Origin: Streptomyces sp. NBC_01235
Lineage (GTDB): Bacteria; Actinomycetota; Actinomycetes; Streptomycetales; Streptomycetaceae
Assembly: GCF_035989285.1 (NCBI RefSeq)
Contig: NZ_CP108513.1
Coordinates: 6,944,001 to 7,008,000, forward strand
Length of the DNA: 64,000 nucleotides
Direction of reading: 5' to 3'
In this document: positions 33,299 through 41,860 of the stretch, piece by piece
Layout of the letters: every line of letters starts with the position of its first letter
Numbering within the stretch: the first letter of the stretch is position 1
Made by a program: the position numbers and the translations under genes
The notes under the pieces: model-generated
What the model was told of the DNA's origin: nothing
The model's database searches: none
Seen by the model: the letters and a program-made list of their open reading frames with translations, nothing else

Positions 33299-35719
33299 GT
33301 GGCGGCATTGGCACGCTGGTGCTACCGGCATCGGCTGGTGGTCCTGTTGCTGTGGGTGGGGGCGCTGTTCGGCCTGGGATTCTCGGCCTCGACGGCGGGC
33401 ACGGACTACGCAAACGTCTTCTCCCTCCCCGACACGGACTCCAAGAAGGCGTACGACCTTATGGAGAAGGCGTTCCCCGCGCGCGCGGGCGACACCGACA
33501 CGGTCGTGTGGAAGGTCGACGACGGCTCGGTACGGGACCAGGACGTACGCTCCCGGATCCAGCCCGCGCTCGACGAGATGGCGAAGATGAAGGGCGTCGG
33601 CGAGGTCACGAGCCCCTACGCGGGCGGGGCGGGCCAGGTCAGCCGCGACGGGCGGATCGCCTACGCCCAGATCACCTTCACCGAGCAGGCGAACGCGGTC
33701 CCCAAGGAACTCGTCCAGGACGTGTCCGACACCGCCCAGGGCGCCGAACAGCGCGGCCTGGAGGTCGAGTTGGGCGGCCAGGCCATCCAGCGGGTGCAGG
33801 AACCGCCCACCGGCCTCGCCGAGATGGTCGGCCTCGCGGCGGCCGCGGTGGTCCTGTTCCTGGCCTTCGGCTCCCTCTTCGCGATGCTGCTGCCGCTCGC
33901 CGTGGCGATCTTCGGCGTCGGCATGGGCCTGTTCTCGACCCAGCTGCTGAGCCATGTCACCGACATCCCGGACCTGGCCCCGCTGCTCTCCTCCCTGATC
34001 GGCCTCGGCGTCGGCATCGACTACGCCCTGTTCATCGTCACCCGGCACCGCAAGGGCGTTCTGCGCGGCATGGACCCGGAGGAGTCGACGGTCACCGCCC
34101 TCAACACCTCCGGCCGGGCCGTGCTGTTCGCGGGCGGCACGGTGTGCATCGCGCTCGCCGGCATGCTGGTGACGAACCTGCGCTTCCTGGACGGCGTCGT
34201 CATCGGCACCTCCGTGACGGTGGTCCTGAGCGTCCTCGCCGCCACGACCCTGCTGCCCGCGCTGCTCGGCTTCCTCGGCGTGCGCGTGCTGAGCCGGCGG
34301 CAGCGCAAGCGGCTGGCCGCGACCGGCCCGGAGCCGGAGAAGGCGAGCGGCCCCGCGGCCCGCTGGTCGGAGAACGTGCAGCGCCGTCCCCGCAGGATCG
34401 CCGCGCTCGCGCTCGTCGTCATGGCCGTCCTCGCCCTCCCCGTGCTGTCGCTGCGCCTCGGCGCCACCGACCAGGGCAACGACGACGCCTCGACGACCAC
34501 CAGGAAGGCCTACGACCTGCTCGCCGAGGGCTTCGGGCCGGGCTTCAACGGCCCCCTCCAGGTGGTCATGGACGGCGGCGACGCCACCGCGCTCGTCAAG
34601 GGCATCGAGGACACCCCCGGCGTCGCCCAGGTGGCCGCGCTGCCGCCCGCGCAGGGCGTCACGGTCATCCAGGTGGTCCCCACGACCTCCCCGCAGTCCG
34701 AGCAGACGGACACGCTGATCGACCGCCTGCGCGACGACGTCGTCCCGCAGGCCGGGGCGAAGGCGCACGTGGGCGGCGTCACGGCCGTCTCCAAGGACTT
34801 CGCCACGGTCACCGGCGACCGCCTGCCCCTGTTCATCGCCACCATCATCGGCCTGGGCTTCCTGCTCCTCATGGTCGCCTTCCGCTCCCTGGTGGTGCCG
34901 CTGACGGCCGGCGTGATGAACCTGATCGCGGCGGCGGCCTCCTTCGGCGTCCTCGTCGCCGTCTTCCAGTGGGGCTGGGGCCTGGAGCTGCTCGGGCTCG
35001 GCAAGGAGGGCCCGATCAACGCCTTCCTGCCGGTCATCATGCTGTCGCTGCTCTTCGGCCTGTCGATGGACTACCAGGTGTTCCTGGTCAGCCGGATGCA
35101 CGAGGAGTGGGTGCACACGAAGGACAACGCGCGCGCCGTGCGCGTCGGCCTCGCGGAGACCAGCCGGGTCATCAACTCCGCGGCCCTGATCATGGTGTGC
35201 GTGTTCCTCGCGTTCGTCCTGAGCGGCGACTCGGGCGCGGCGATGGCGGGCGTCGGCCTCGCGGCGGCGGTCGCGCTGGACGCGTTCATCCTGCGCACGG
35301 CCCTCGTACCGGCCGCGATGCACCTTCTGGGCAACTCCAACTGGTGGCTGCCGGCGGGGCTGGAGAAGCGGCTGCCGCATCTGGCCGTCGAACCGAAGGA
35401 GGACGCACAGGAGATGACCACCGCGAACGGCAACGGTCCCGCCTCGGCCGTCCACGGCTTCGTACGGGACACGGCCGGCGACCCGGTCGAGGACGCCACG
35501 GTGACGCTCCTGACGAAGGGCGGACGCCAACTGGACCGCGTCACCTCCCTCGCCGACGGCTCCTACATCCTCTCGGCCCCGGCCCCGGGAACGTACCTCC
35601 TGGCGACGACGGCACCGTCCTACTCCTCCCGCGCCCGCCAGGTCACGATCGCGACGGACCCGCTGGTGTTCGACGTGGAGATCGCCGAGGGCGAGATGGA
35701 CGTGGACGCGCCCAGGTGA
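33299..35719 (+). CDS. MMPL/RND-family transporter with C-terminal beta-sandwich domain
   Basis: An 806-residue efflux or lipid transporter of the MMPL branch. It has two sets of hydrophobic helices separated by extracytoplasmic loops, with GIDYALFIVTRHR and GLSMDYQVFLVSRMHEE carrying the Asp-Tyr pairs of the proton relay. The GTG at 33299 has GAGGAG eight bases upstream. Unusually, after the last helix (about residue 690) it continues with HGFVRDTAGDPVEDATVTLLTKGGRQLDRVTSLADGSYIL, a carboxypeptidase-regulatory or CNA-B-like beta-sandwich. This extra domain would lie in the cytoplasm if topology is normal. Divergent two-component genes probably regulate it. Confidence 0.9.
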   Translation: MAALARWCYRHRLVVLLLWVGALFGLGFSASTAGTDYANVFSLPDTDSKKAYDLMEKAFPARAGDTDTVVWKVDDGSVRDQDVRSRIQPALDEMAKMKGVGEVTSPYAGGAGQVSRDGRIAYAQITFTEQANAVPKELVQDVSDTAQGAEQRGLEVELGGQAIQRVQEPPTGLAEMVGLAAAAVVLFLAFGSLFAMLLPLAVAIFGVGMGLFSTQLLSHVTDIPDLAPLLSSLIGLGVGIDYALFIVTRHRKGVLRGMDPEESTVTALNTSGRAVLFAGGTVCIALAGMLVTNLRFLDGVVIGTSVTVVLSVLAATTLLPALLGFLGVRVLSRRQRKRLAATGPEPEKASGPAARWSENVQRRPRRIAALALVVMAVLALPVLSLRLGATDQGNDDASTTTRKAYDLLAEGFGPGFNGPLQVVMDGGDATALVKGIEDTPGVAQVAALPPAQGVTVIQVVPTTSPQSEQTDTLIDRLRDDVVPQAGAKAHVGGVTAVSKDFATVTGDRLPLFIATIIGLGFLLLMVAFRSLVVPLTAGVMNLIAAAASFGVLVAVFQWGWGLELLGLGKEGPINAFLPVIMLSLLFGLSMDYQVFLVSRMHEEWVHTKDNARAVRVGLAETSRVINSAALIMVCVFLAFVLSGDSGAAMAGVGLAAAVALDAFILRTALVPAAMHLLGNSNWWLPAGLEKRLPHLAVEPKEDAQEMTTANGNGPASAVHGFVRDTAGDPVEDATVTLLTKGGRQLDRVTSLADGSYILSAPAPGTYLLATTAPSYSSRARQVTIATDPLVFDVEIAEGEMDVDAPR

Positions 35720-35739
35720 TCTGACGACCACCTGACGAC

Positions 35740-36567
35740 CTACTCGGCGCTCTCGTCCTGCGGACCCGGCGAACTCTTCTTCCGGCCCTTCTTCGCCGGG
35801 TCCGGCAGGGCGTTGGTCATGCCGGGCAGGAAGTCCGTGAACAGGTCGTGCACCTCCAGGACGAGCGGCCGCAGCACCCGGAACCGGGCCAGCGCCACAC
35901 CCCGCGCGGTGAGGCGCGCCCCCCGCCCGGCCAGCCGGTAGCTGCGCTCGCGCCCCTCCGTACGGTCGTAGATCCAGTACATGACGAGGCCCATCTGGGA
36001 GAGCCACATCAACTCGGGCAGCACCTCCCGCAGTTCCTCCGGCACCTTCGCCTTCGAGCCCGCGAGCACCTCCTTGTGGACGGCGATGGCCTCCACGCGC
36101 GCGTGCTCCGACTCGGCGGAGAAGGGGCTGAGCGGACTGTCCGGGTCGGCGGCGGTCTTGAAGAACTGCACCGCGAACTCGTGGTACGGCGTGGCGACGT
36201 CCAGCCAGGTCCGCAGCACGCCCGCCAGCCGCGCCTCCAGGCTGGTCTCCCGCGCCAGGATGCCCCGGACCGCCTCCCGGTGCTCGGCCGCGAGCCGGTC
36301 GTAGAAGCCCTGGATCAGGTGCTCCTTGCCCGCGAAGTAGTAGTACGCGTTGCCGACCGAGACCCCGGCCTCCTTGGCGATGGCCCGCATCGTCGTCTTG
36401 TCGTAGCCGCGCTCCTGGAACAGCCGCATCGCCGTCTCCAGGATCAGCGCACGGGTCTGCTCGGACTTGGACGTCGGAGCGGCCTCACGAGACTCGGTCG
36501 CGGGAGCGGCCTCGTGGGGATCGGTCGGGGAAGCGGCCTCGGCGGGACCGTCGTTGTTCGCGGGCAC
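35740..36567 (-). CDS. TetR-family transcriptional regulator
   Basis: A 275-residue TetR repressor. The DNA-binding part is SEQTRALILETAMRLFQERGYDKTTMRAIAKEAGVSVGNAYYYFAGKEHLIQGFY, with the recognition helix in VSVGNAYYYF. An acidic low-complexity stretch of about 40 residues precedes it and a basic tail (KKGRKKSS) ends it. The GTG at 36567 has TAGGCT seven bases upstream and no ribosome-binding site, suggesting a leaderless transcript in addition to read-through from the upstream DCC gene ten bases away. Two perfect palindromes in front of the operon are its likely operators, so it probably represses its own operon. Ligand unknown. Confidence 0.92.
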   Translation of the reverse strand: MPANNDGPAEAASPTDPHEAAPATESREAAPTSKSEQTRALILETAMRLFQERGYDKTTMRAIAKEAGVSVGNAYYYFAGKEHLIQGFYDRLAAEHREAVRGILARETSLEARLAGVLRTWLDVATPYHEFAVQFFKTAADPDSPLSPFSAESEHARVEAIAVHKEVLAGSKAKVPEELREVLPELMWLSQMGLVMYWIYDRTEGRERSYRLAGRGARLTARGVALARFRVLRPLVLEVHDLFTDFLPGMTNALPDPAKKGRKKSSPGPQDESAE

Positions 36568-36577
36568 GGACAGGAGC

Positions 36578-37123
36578 CTAGCCAGTGGAGCAGGCGCCGT
36601 CGGCACAGGTGGGCGGGTTGTAGGCCCAGCCCTGATGCGGGTCGTACGACCATCCGTCGCCACGGCGGTAGACGCCCCCGCCCCAACCCGTGCCCTGCTC
36701 GTGCCCGTGGCGCCACTTGGCGGCGGCGAGCACGGCGGCCCGCGCGAGCTTCGCCCCGGCGGGAGTGCTCAGCCGGTGGGCGAGCGGGCGGTGCTCGCGC
36801 AGCGCCCACAGGGTGACGATCCAGGCGGCGGCGCCCCGGTAGACCTGCCCGGCGTCACCGACGACGGTGATCTCGTCGAGGGTGGCGCGGTGGTCGAGGG
36901 TGGGGAAGCGGGCGGCCGCCTCCGCCGACCCCGCCGGGACGAACTCGAGCGGCACCAGCTGCGTCTGCCCCCGCAGCCAGTCGCGCAGGAAGCCGCACAG
37001 GGAGCACTCGGCGTCGTAAAGGACGGTGAGCCGGCGAACCGGGACGCGCAGCACGTCCCGGCCGACGGCGGCCTGCGTGGCCTGCGTGGCCTGCGTGGCC
37101 TTTTCTGCCCCTTGGCCGGCCAT
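36578..37123 (-). CDS. DCC family (DUF393) thiol-disulfide-like protein
   Basis: A 181-residue protein of the DUF393/DCC family, small thioredoxin-like proteins named after the motif DxxCxxC, seen here as VLYDAECSLCGFLRDWLRG. YRGAAAWIVTLWALREHRPLAH matches the family C-terminal helix. The end is unusual, rich in Gly/Tyr/Trp with GGGVYRRGDGWSYDPHQGWAYNPPTCADGACSTG, giving two more Cys. A short ATQATQATQA repeat near the N-terminus comes from a 9-base tandem repeat. It lies between the membrane protein (five bases upstream) and the TetR gene in one operon. Confidence 0.83.
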   Translation of the reverse strand: MAGQGAEKATQATQATQAAVGRDVLRVPVRRLTVLYDAECSLCGFLRDWLRGQTQLVPLEFVPAGSAEAAARFPTLDHRATLDEITVVGDAGQVYRGAAAWIVTLWALREHRPLAHRLSTPAGAKLARAAVLAAAKWRHGHEQGTGWGGGVYRRGDGWSYDPHQGWAYNPPTCADGACSTG

Positions 37124-37128
37124 GGTGC

Positions 37129-37545
37129 TCAGGCCCCGGCCGAGGGTGCGGCGGGCGCGGCCCAGCCCTGCGGGGCGACCGGCGGGAGCTGCTCCCGCTC
37201 CATGATCCCGCGCCGCCGGATCCGGTTGAGCACGTACACGTTGGCCAGGTGCATCGCGCCGAGCACCAGCAGCACCACGCCCAGCTTGGTCGACAGGGCC
37301 TCGAAGATGCCGCGCGTGTCCTCGATGGTGTCGTCGCCGCTGAGGTAGAGGGCGACGAAGCCGAGGTTGACGAGGTAGAAGCCGACCACCAGAAGGTGGT
37401 TGACGGCGTCGGCGAGCTTCTCGTTCCCCTGGAGCACGTCGGCGAGGAAGACCCGCCCGTTCCGGCTGAGCGTCCTGGCCACCCAGACGGTCAGCCCGAT
37501 GCTGACGACCAGGTAGATGACGTAGGCGATGACCGTACGATCCAT
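37129..37545 (-). CDS. Small membrane protein, TetR-controlled operon
   Basis: A 138-residue protein with three hydrophobic segments: VIAYVIYLVVSIGLTVWVA, HLLVVGFYLVNLGFVALYL and LGVVLLVLGAMHLANVYVL. A Pro/Ala tail ends PSAGA. The ATG at 37545 is used; the GTG at 37554 abuts the AAGG ribosome-binding site. It is the first gene of the operon with the DCC protein and TetR, directly behind twin palindromic operators. I know of no function. The thiol-type DCC neighbour hints at a membrane redox role, but this is speculation. Confidence 0.82.
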   Translation of the reverse strand: MDRTVIAYVIYLVVSIGLTVWVARTLSRNGRVFLADVLQGNEKLADAVNHLLVVGFYLVNLGFVALYLSGDDTIEDTRGIFEALSTKLGVVLLVLGAMHLANVYVLNRIRRRGIMEREQLPPVAPQGWAAPAAPSAGA

Positions 37546-37559
37546 GTTCCCCACCTTTG

Positions 37560-37618
37560 TTGAACGCGTTCAAAACGCTGTCAGGGGTGACTGTAGCCCT
37601 GTTTTTGAACACGTTCAA
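37560..37618. promoter_or_regulatory. Twin TetR operator palindromes
   Basis: TTGAACGCGTTCAA (37560-37573) and TTGAACACGTTCAA (37605-37618) are two copies of the palindrome TTGAAC-n-CGTTCAA, centres 45 bases apart. They lie directly before the operon whose last gene is a TetR regulator. Spacing of about four helical turns would place both dimers on one face. Confidence 0.8.
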
Positions 37619-37744
37619 CCGGGATGGCGGGCGGACGGACGGGAGGGCTCGACCAGGGGGTCACTCGGCCGGAGGAGAGGCCGCGAAGTACGGAAGCTGC
37701 CGGCTCGCAGTCCTCGTCGGCCACCGATGTCTCAGCAACTCTTC

Positions 37745-38007
37745 GCGGACTCGCGAACAATCGACTCAGGGTGAGCGTCTGGGATGCCAACCCGCACATC
37801 CCTCCGCCCTTCGACAAGCGGTCCGCTCCCCTCCTGCCTGCCCCGCCGGAGGCGGACAGCGGGCGCGGGCTGTTCCTCGTCTGCCACTACGCCGAGACGT
37901 GGGGTGGCTATCCGCTCGGCGGCGACCTGTTCGGGCAGGGCGGCAAGCTGCTGTGGTGCGAGGTAGGCCCCTCGGCCAGCACCAGTAGGGTGCGGGTCGC
38001 CGCGTGA
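37745..38007 (+). pseudogene. Remnant of an RsbW/WhiJ-associated ATP-binding protein
   Basis: The frame reads LRGLANNRLRVSVWDANPHIPPPF, then DSGRGLFLVCHYAETWGGYPLGG and GGKLLWCEVG. This matches the C-terminal third (G2-box and final strand) of the anti-sigma-like HATPase proteins abundant in Streptomyces. The N-terminal N-box and G1-box parts are missing; sequence upstream in the same frame (from an ATG at 37624) has no domain character. I treat it as a decayed fragment, not a functional gene. The rest of 37619-38060 holds nothing recognisable. Confidence 0.65.
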
Positions 38008-38060
38008 TCGGATGGGGCTACGAGGGTTGAGCGGGGCGTGGATCTGTGAAGGATGGCCCT

Positions 38061-38501
38061 ATGTGGATCGAGCTGATCTCCTCGCTCTCGGCGGATGTGG
38101 ACCTTGCCACCCCCGGCTGTGAGCAGGAAATGCGGGCGGCTGAAGTCGTGTTGGGGCATCCTCTGCCTGCCGCGCTCAAGGAATTCTGGCGGGTTGTGGA
38201 CGGCGCTCGCGACAAGTACGGGGCCGGCATCGTGGGCTCGGTCGGTGAAGTCGTGGACCGGAACCTCGAGTTCAGGAGCTCGGCCGACTTCCGGGGCCTC
38301 TACATGCCGTTCGATCCGCTGTTGCTGTTCGGGGAGAGCAGTGGCGGTGATCTGTTCGCCTTCGTCGTCAAGCCCGAGCGCCCGGACATCTTCGTCTGGG
38401 ACCACGAGAGCGACAGCCGTCGCTGGGTGGCGAACAGCCTGGAGGACTACCTTCGGCGTCGGCTCGGCAGCGGTGATCCGGAGTGGTACGCCTCGTGGTG
38501 A
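38061..38501 (+). CDS. SMI1/KNR4 family protein
   Basis: A 146-residue SMI1/KNR4 (SUKH-type) protein. Marks are CEQEMRAAEVVLGHPLPAALKEFWRVVDGA near the N-terminus (family pattern ExxlgxxLPxxyxxfl), PFDPLLLFGESSGGDLFAFVV (GDxFaf) and IFVWDHESDSRRWVANSLEDYLRR. In bacteria this superfamily often supplies immunity proteins to polymorphic toxins, but solitary copies like this one are frequent and uncharacterised. The ATG at 38061 is preceded by GAAGGA seven bases upstream; a GTG at 38046 precedes that site. No toxin gene adjoins. Confidence 0.87.
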   Translation: MWIELISSLSADVDLATPGCEQEMRAAEVVLGHPLPAALKEFWRVVDGARDKYGAGIVGSVGEVVDRNLEFRSSADFRGLYMPFDPLLLFGESSGGDLFAFVVKPERPDIFVWDHESDSRRWVANSLEDYLRRRLGSGDPEWYASW

Positions 38502-38508
38502 GCCCGGC

Positions 38509-39120
38509 TCACTCGCTCGCCTTCGACCGGCCGACCGCGAGGATCTCGGCCACATCGAGGGTGACCTTCGCGCCGAGCGAGTCCGGGAGTGTGACCAACT
38601 CGCCGGGTGCGTAGGGACGGTGGTTCTCGTACTTGACCTCGTTGGGGTCGGTGAGCACGTGCAGACGTTGGTGTTTGCGGTCGACGATGACGTAGACCGG
38701 GACCTTGGCCTCGGCGTAGGCGGCGACCTTGGTGCGTAGGTCCGTCCGGTAGTTGCTGGAGGTGACCTCCAGGACGAGACGGAAGCAGATGGGCTCGTAG
38801 GCGTTGTTCTCGACGCAGTGGTCCCTGTAGTCGGCGTCGACCAGGGAGAGATCGGGGATCGCGTAGTCCTCGACGCCGGAGGGCAGCCAGAGACCGATGC
38901 CCTGGATCAGCCTTGATTCCACACCGTGCAGTCCGGCTGCCATGAAGGGTGCCATGAGGTCGGTCAGGACATCGCCGTGCGGGCCGTCCGGGGGCGGGGA
39001 CGCGAGGATCTGGCCTCCGATGATCTCGACGCGGTAGCCCGGGTTGCGCTCCATGAGTCGGATGGCTTCCGAGGTGAGCGGACGATCGCCGTGAGGCCGC
39101 TCGACGGCTGCAGCGGACAT
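38509..39120 (-). CDS. Uma2 family (DUF820) PD-(D/E)xK nuclease-like protein 1
   Basis: A 203-residue Uma2-type protein with the restriction-endonuclease-like core. Candidate catalytic residues are in YAIPDLSLVD and FRLVLEVTSSNYRTDLRTKVAAYAEAKVPVYVIVD, giving the PD...ExT...K pattern. The ATG at 39120 has GGGAGG seven bases upstream. Streptomyces carry many such genes, and no biological role is established. A second, clearly related copy lies at 55226-55807. It is convergent with the SMI1/KNR4 gene (eight bases apart). Confidence 0.9.
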   Translation of the reverse strand: MSAAAVERPHGDRPLTSEAIRLMERNPGYRVEIIGGQILASPPPDGPHGDVLTDLMAPFMAAGLHGVESRLIQGIGLWLPSGVEDYAIPDLSLVDADYRDHCVENNAYEPICFRLVLEVTSSNYRTDLRTKVAAYAEAKVPVYVIVDRKHQRLHVLTDPNEVKYENHRPYAPGELVTLPDSLGAKVTLDVAEILAVGRSKASE

Positions 39121-39225
39121 CAGGTGCCTCCCGTGGGCCGGTGTCGAGACCATCATCGTAGGCACGGCACCACCTCGGTGTCCCTCTTGATCACGTTCAC
39201 CCGATGGTGGCGCCGGAACGCCCGA

Positions 39226-39263
39226 GGGCCCCGCCCCCGGCCACAAGCCGGGAAACGGGGCCC
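39226..39263 (-). terminator. Terminator after the sdh operon
   Basis: GGGCCCCG (39226-39233) pairs with CGGGGCCC (39256-39263), enclosing a second stem CCCGGC/GCCGGG (39236-39252) with a CACAA loop. It lies 30 bases beyond the sdhB stop on the minus strand and should end the sdhCDAB transcript. Confidence 0.75.
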
Positions 39264-39293
39264 ACGAAGACGTACGACGTACCGAAGACCGAG

Positions 39294-40073
39294 TCAGAAG
39301 CGGCGGGTGATCAGGGCCTTCTTGACCTCGGCGATCGCCTTCGTGACCTCGATGCCGCGCGGGCAGGCGTCCGTGCAGTTGAACGTGGTGCGGCAGCGCC
39401 AGACGCCGTCCTTGTCGTTCAGGATCTCCAGGCGCTGCTCGCCCGCCTCGTCACGCGAGTCGAAGATGAAGCGGTGGGCGTTCACGATGGCGGCCGGGCC
39501 GAAGTACTGGCCGTCGTTCCAGAAGACCGGGCACGAGGACGTGCAGGCGGCGCAGAGGATGCACTTCGTGGTGTCGTCGAAGCGCTCGCGGTCCTCCGCC
39601 GTCTGGAGGCGTTCCCGCGTGGGCTCGTTCGTGTCCTTCGTGATGAGGAAGGGCATGACGTCCCGGTACGCCTGGAAGAACGGCTCCATGTCGACGACCA
39701 GGTCCTTCAGGACCGTCAGGCCCTTGATGGGCTCGACCGTGATCGGCTTCGCGGGGTCGAGGTCCTTGATCAGCGTCTTGCACGCGAGGCGGTTCTTGCC
39801 GTTGATCCGCATCGCGTCCGAACCGCAGATGCCGTGGGCGCAGGAGCGGCGGAAGGTCAGGGTGCCGTCCTGGTCCCACTTGATCTTGTGGAGGGCGTCG
39901 AGGACACGCTCCTTCGGGTCGATCTCCAGCTGGAAGTCTTCCCAGACCGCCTCCGCCGAGACCTCGGAGTTGAAGCGGCGGATGCGGAACGTGGCCGTGA
40001 TGTACGGCGAGTCGGCGAAGCCGGGCTCGGGCGTGCCGGCCGCGTCCGCCTTGTCCAGAGTCGGGGTTGCCAT
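39294..40073 (-). CDS. sdhB: Succinate dehydrogenase iron-sulfur subunit
   Basis: A 259-residue electron-transfer subunit linking the flavoprotein to the membrane anchor. Ligands of all three clusters are present: RRSCAHGICGSDAM followed by NRLAC for [2Fe-2S], CILCAACTSSCPVFW, and CRTTFNCTDACPRGIEV for the [4Fe-4S] and [3Fe-4S] clusters. The first cluster motif has the sequence CAHGICG, with the usual family CG replaced at one spot. Its ATG shares one base with the sdhA stop (TGATG). It is the last gene of the sdhCDAB operon and is followed by a strong hairpin. Confidence 0.97.
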   Translation of the reverse strand: MATPTLDKADAAGTPEPGFADSPYITATFRIRRFNSEVSAEAVWEDFQLEIDPKERVLDALHKIKWDQDGTLTFRRSCAHGICGSDAMRINGKNRLACKTLIKDLDPAKPITVEPIKGLTVLKDLVVDMEPFFQAYRDVMPFLITKDTNEPTRERLQTAEDRERFDDTTKCILCAACTSSCPVFWNDGQYFGPAAIVNAHRFIFDSRDEAGEQRLEILNDKDGVWRCRTTFNCTDACPRGIEVTKAIAEVKKALITRRF

Positions 40074-41827
40074 CAGTACTTACGCTCCATCGGCTGGTAG
40101 CGGGTCTGGACGACCGGCTTGTAGTCGAGACGGACGGTCTCGGTGCCGTCGTCGCCCACCTCGCGGTACGCCATGGTGTGGCGCATGAAGTTGACGTCGT
40201 CGCGGTTGGGGTAGTCCTCGCGGTAGTGACCGCCGCGGGACTCCTTGCGGGCGAGGGCGGAGACCGCCATGACCTCGGCCAGGTCGAGCAGGTTGCCCAG
40301 CTCGATGGCCTCCAGCAGGTCGGTGTTGAACCGCTTGCCCTTGTCCTGGATCGAGACGTTGCGGTAGCGCTCGCGGAGTTCCGCGATCTTCTCCACGGCC
40401 GTCTTGATCGTCTGCTCCGTGCGGAACACCATGACGTTCGCGTCCATGGTCTCCTGGAGCTCACGGCGCAGGACCGACACGCGCTCGGTGCCCGTCGACG
40501 CCCGCAGCTGCTCCACCTGGGAGACGACCAGCTCCGCCGGGTTCTCCGGCAGTTCGACGAAGTCCGCCTTCTGGGAGTACTCGGCGGCGGCGATGCCCGC
40601 CCGCTTGCCGAACACGTTGATGTCCAGCAGCGAGTTCGTGCCGAGGCGGTTCGCGCCGTGCACCGAGACGCAGGCGACCTCGCCGGCCGCGTACAGGCCC
40701 GGGACGACCGTGGTGTTGTCCGACAGGACCTCACCCTCGACGTTCGTCGGGATGCCGCCCATGGCGTAGTGCGCGGTGGGCTGGATCGGGATCGGGTCCG
40801 TGTACGGCTCGATGCCCAGGTAGGTGCGCGCGAACTCGGTGATGTCCGGGAGCTTGGCGTCCAGCTGCTCCGGCGGGAGGTGCGTCAGGTCCAGGTAGAC
40901 GTGGTCGCCCTCGGGGCCGCAGCCGCGGCCTTCCCGGATCTCCGTGTAGATGGAGCGGGAGACGACGTCACGCGAGGCGAGGTCCTTCATGACCGGCGCG
41001 TACTTCTCCATGAAGCGCTCGCCGTCCTTGTTGCGGAGGATGCCGCCCTCACCGCGGGCGCCCTCCGTCAGCAGGATGCCCATGCGCCAGATGCCGGTCG
41101 GGTGGAACTGGAAGAACTCCATGTCCTCCAGCGGCAGCCCGCGACGGTAGACGGCGGCCTGGCCGTCACCGGTCAGCGTGTGCGCGTTCGACGTCACCTT
41201 GAAGAACTTGCCGCAGCCGCCGGACGCGTAGATCACGGCCTTCGCCTGGAAGACGTGGATCTCGCCGGTCGCGAGCTCGTACGCCACGACACCGGCCGAC
41301 TTCTTGACGCCGTCGACCTCGGTGATCAGCTGGTCGAGGACGTAGAACTCGTTGAAGAACTCCACGCCCTCCTTCACGCAGTTCTGGTACAGCGTCTGGA
41401 GGATCATGTGGCCCGTGCGGTCCGCCGCGTAGCAGGACCGGCGGACCGGGGCCTCGCCGTGGTTACGGCTGTGACCGCCGAAGCGACGCTGGTCGATCGT
41501 GCCGTTGGGCGTCCGGTTGAACGGCAGGCCCATCTTCTCCAGGTCGAGGACGGAGTCGATGGCCTCCTTCGCCAGGATCTCGGCGGCGTCCTGGTCGACC
41601 AGGTAGTCACCGCCCTTGATCGTGTCGAAGGTGTGCCACTCCCAGTTGTCCTCCTCCACGTTGGCCAGCGCGGCGGCCATGCCGCCCTGCGCGGCGCCCG
41701 TGTGGGAGCGGGTGGGGTAGAGCTTGGTCAGCACGGCGGTGCGGCTGCGCTTCGTCGACTCGATCGCGGCGCGCATACCGGCGCCGCCGGCGCCGACGAT
41801 GACTGTGTCGTACTTGTGGATCTTCAT
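40073..41827 (-). CDS. sdhA: Succinate dehydrogenase flavoprotein subunit
   Basis: A 584-residue FAD-bearing catalytic subunit oxidising succinate to fumarate on the cytoplasmic side. It shows the dinucleotide fold [16 protein letters not shown], the covalent-FAD region [17 protein letters not shown] with its His, the substrate loop [11 protein letters not shown], and [12 protein letters not shown]. The length and the trimmed C-terminus fit the actinobacterial type. Start is the ATG at 41827 ([15 protein letters not shown]). It lies 34 bases after sdhD and overlaps sdhB by one base. This is the TCA-cycle complex II. Confidence 0.98.
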   Translation of the reverse strand: MKIHKYDTVIVGAGGAGMRAAIESTKRSRTAVLTKLYPTRSHTGAAQGGMAAALANVEEDNWEWHTFDTIKGGDYLVDQDAAEILAKEAIDSVLDLEKMGLPFNRTPNGTIDQRRFGGHSRNHGEAPVRRSCYAADRTGHMILQTLYQNCVKEGVEFFNEFYVLDQLITEVDGVKKSAGVVAYELATGEIHVFQAKAVIYASGGCGKFFKVTSNAHTLTGDGQAAVYRRGLPLEDMEFFQFHPTGIWRMGILLTEGARGEGGILRNKDGERFMEKYAPVMKDLASRDVVSRSIYTEIREGRGCGPEGDHVYLDLTHLPPEQLDAKLPDITEFARTYLGIEPYTDPIPIQPTAHYAMGGIPTNVEGEVLSDNTTVVPGLYAAGEVACVSVHGANRLGTNSLLDINVFGKRAGIAAAEYSQKADFVELPENPAELVVSQVEQLRASTGTERVSVLRRELQETMDANVMVFRTEQTIKTAVEKIAELRERYRNVSIQDKGKRFNTDLLEAIELGNLLDLAEVMAVSALARKESRGGHYREDYPNRDDVNFMRHTMAYREVGDDGTETVRLDYKPVVQTRYQPMERKY

Positions 41828-41860
41828 GAGTGGTTCTCTCAGTCCCTCGGTCCCGTGCGC

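Noticed and set aside
33137-36007. A 956-codon open frame antisense to the MMPL transporter
   Set aside because: It is a GC-bias shadow; the plus-strand transporter shows conserved helices and proton-relay motifs.
37624-37744. N-terminal extension of the ATPase fragment as a real gene start
   Set aside because: The sequence is low-complexity without N-box or G1-box motifs, so only the C-terminal portion is treated as recognisable remnant.
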